From: AP-15 sp963785565
Lineage (GTDB): Bacteria; Pseudomonadota; Alphaproteobacteria; ATCC43930; CGMCC-115725
NCBI GenBank assembly: GCA_963785565.1
Contig: CAWAVV010000013.1
Span: forward strand, 248,001-312,000
Reading direction: 5' to 3'
Length of the DNA stretch: 64,000 bases
Part shown: piece after piece, positions 63,592-64,000 of the stretch
How the letters are laid out: the number at the start of each line of letters is the position of its first letter
Numbering within the stretch: position 1 is the first letter of the stretch
Program-made: the position numbers and the translations under genes
The notes under the pieces: generated by a model
What the model was told of the DNA's origin: nothing
The model's input: the letters and a program-made list of their open reading frames with translations, nothing else
Database searches by the model: none

Positions 63592-64000
63592 TTGAAGCTC
63601 GCAAAATTGGCGCCGATTTTTCCGGGACTGATTCTGGCTGCATGCTCCAGCCCACCGCCCCCTCCCCCGCCACAAACAATCGAAGTGCCGCCCAGCGTTA
63701 AATGGGGGCGAGGGCTCGACCTGCCGACCAATGCCAGCGATGTGCTGACTGAGCTGAAGGACGGCCGCGTCGACTTCGTCGCCCGCTATTACCGAGAACC
63801 GGAATCCCGGTGGCCGCCACTTTCGGCGAGTGAGGCTCAGCAGCTGTCCTCGCTGGGCCTCAGGATTGTCGCCGTCTGGGAATCGCATTCCCGCAAGCCG
63901 TCGCATTTTACCTATTCCTCCGGCTATAGCGACGCAATGGAGGCATATCCGCAGGCGCGAGCGGTTGGTCAGCCTGCCGGCAGCGCCATCTATTTCGCTG
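63592..64000 (+). CDS. DUF1906 (Rv2525c-like) lipoprotein, 3' partial
   Basis: Open to the window end. TTG at 63592, after CAAGGAC, starts MKLAKLAPIFPGLILAACSS, a lipobox signal, then seven prolines. The domain GLDLPTNASDVLTELKDGRV, FVARYYRE, LSASEAQQLSSLGLRIVAVW and AVGQPAGSAIYFA is that of the DUF1906 glycoside-hydrolase-like family, TIM-barrel proteins linked to cell-wall polysaccharide. It would sit on the outer membrane or in the periplasm. The remaining C-terminus lies outside the window. Confidence 0.8.
   Translation, partial: MKLAKLAPIFPGLILAACSSPPPPPPPQTIEVPPSVKWGRGLDLPTNASDVLTELKDGRVDFVARYYREPESRWPPLSASEAQQLSSLGLRIVAVWESHSRKPSHFTYSSGYSDAMEAYPQARAVGQPAGSAIYFA

Overview
The window is GC-rich bacterial chromosome with short intergenic gaps and alternating short operons. 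Several things point to an alphaproteobacterium (Hyphomicrobiales or Rhodospirillales type): a small twin-helix HIG1-type protein next to a PduO-type adenosyltransferase, methylsuccinyl-CoA dehydrogenase of the ethylmalonyl-CoA pathway, an ABC_sub_bind periplasmic protein, FixK/FNR-type TTGAT-N4-ATCAA boxes, and many CaiB/BaiF CoA-transferases, amidohydrolases and Rieske oxygenases. There is no rRNA, no CRISPR array and no intact transposase. Two tRNA genes are intact (Thr-GGT, Phe-GAA) and one tRNA-Gln-like gene is truncated.

Layout. 0-8.9 kb: end of a TolB/TPR protein, RidA-like protein, solute-binding protein, ilvD, a cupredoxin/metallophosphoesterase operon and cytochrome b561. 9-14.3 kb: GST, M20 amidohydrolase and a CaiB-GST-CaiB operon. 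14.3-19.7 kb: a stress block (CBS, Zn-ribbon BCAM0308-like, BON, Hsp20, DUF202, PPK2) carrying three FNR/FixK boxes. 19.7-25.8 kb: PPOX flavoprotein, Rieske oxygenase, PduO, HIG1 protein, mcd, small lipoprotein and small membrane ORFs, ACT-like and Nudix proteins. 25.8-27.6 kb: an anti-sigma-type ATPase with a STAS-metallo-beta-lactamase fusion. 28-35.5 kb: ABC_sub_bind protein plus a remnant paralogue, ATP-grasp ligase, a LigJ-like hydratase coupled to a Rieske oxygenase, an XRE-PIN pair and a BBE-type flavin oxidase. 35.5-46 kb: tRNA-Gln fragment, aldolase, LLM and FAD oxidoreductases, DUF1653 protein, mmsA, RNA methyltransferase, CaiB and amidohydrolase. 46-47.9 kb: a decayed stretch with inverted repeats and a GIY-YIG remnant. 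47.9-56.2 kb: PEP-CTERM protein behind a sigma-54 promoter, NIPSNAP, M20, CitE-MaoC, DedA, SAM hydrolase and TerC. 56.2-60.4 kb: MarR-GNAT regulator and a three-gene URC-type uracil catabolism operon. 60.7-64 kb: tRNA-Phe, orphan E1 alpha/beta of a 2-oxoacid dehydrogenase, and the start of a DUF1906 lipoprotein.

How the genes may work together. The most coherent system is the URC cluster (GTP cyclohydrolase II-like Urc1, DUF1688 Urc4, uracil phosphoribosyltransferase) with a divergent MarR-GNAT regulator and nested palindromes between them. The second is the oxygen-regulated stress block. The rest is a catabolic repertoire for acyl-CoA and aromatic compounds, with mcd, adenosylcobalamin synthesis and mmsA fitting C2/C3 acyl-CoA assimilation.

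Caution: at least seven otherwise well-conserved genes are interrupted by single-base frame changes (near 1200, 6515, 14085, 20230, 21190, 21740, 32642 and 54325; a ninth near 14390 is possible). Coding similarity continues on both sides of each break, which suggests sequence errors at least as much as gene decay. Functional calls rest on recognised motifs and family resemblance read by eye; no database search was run.
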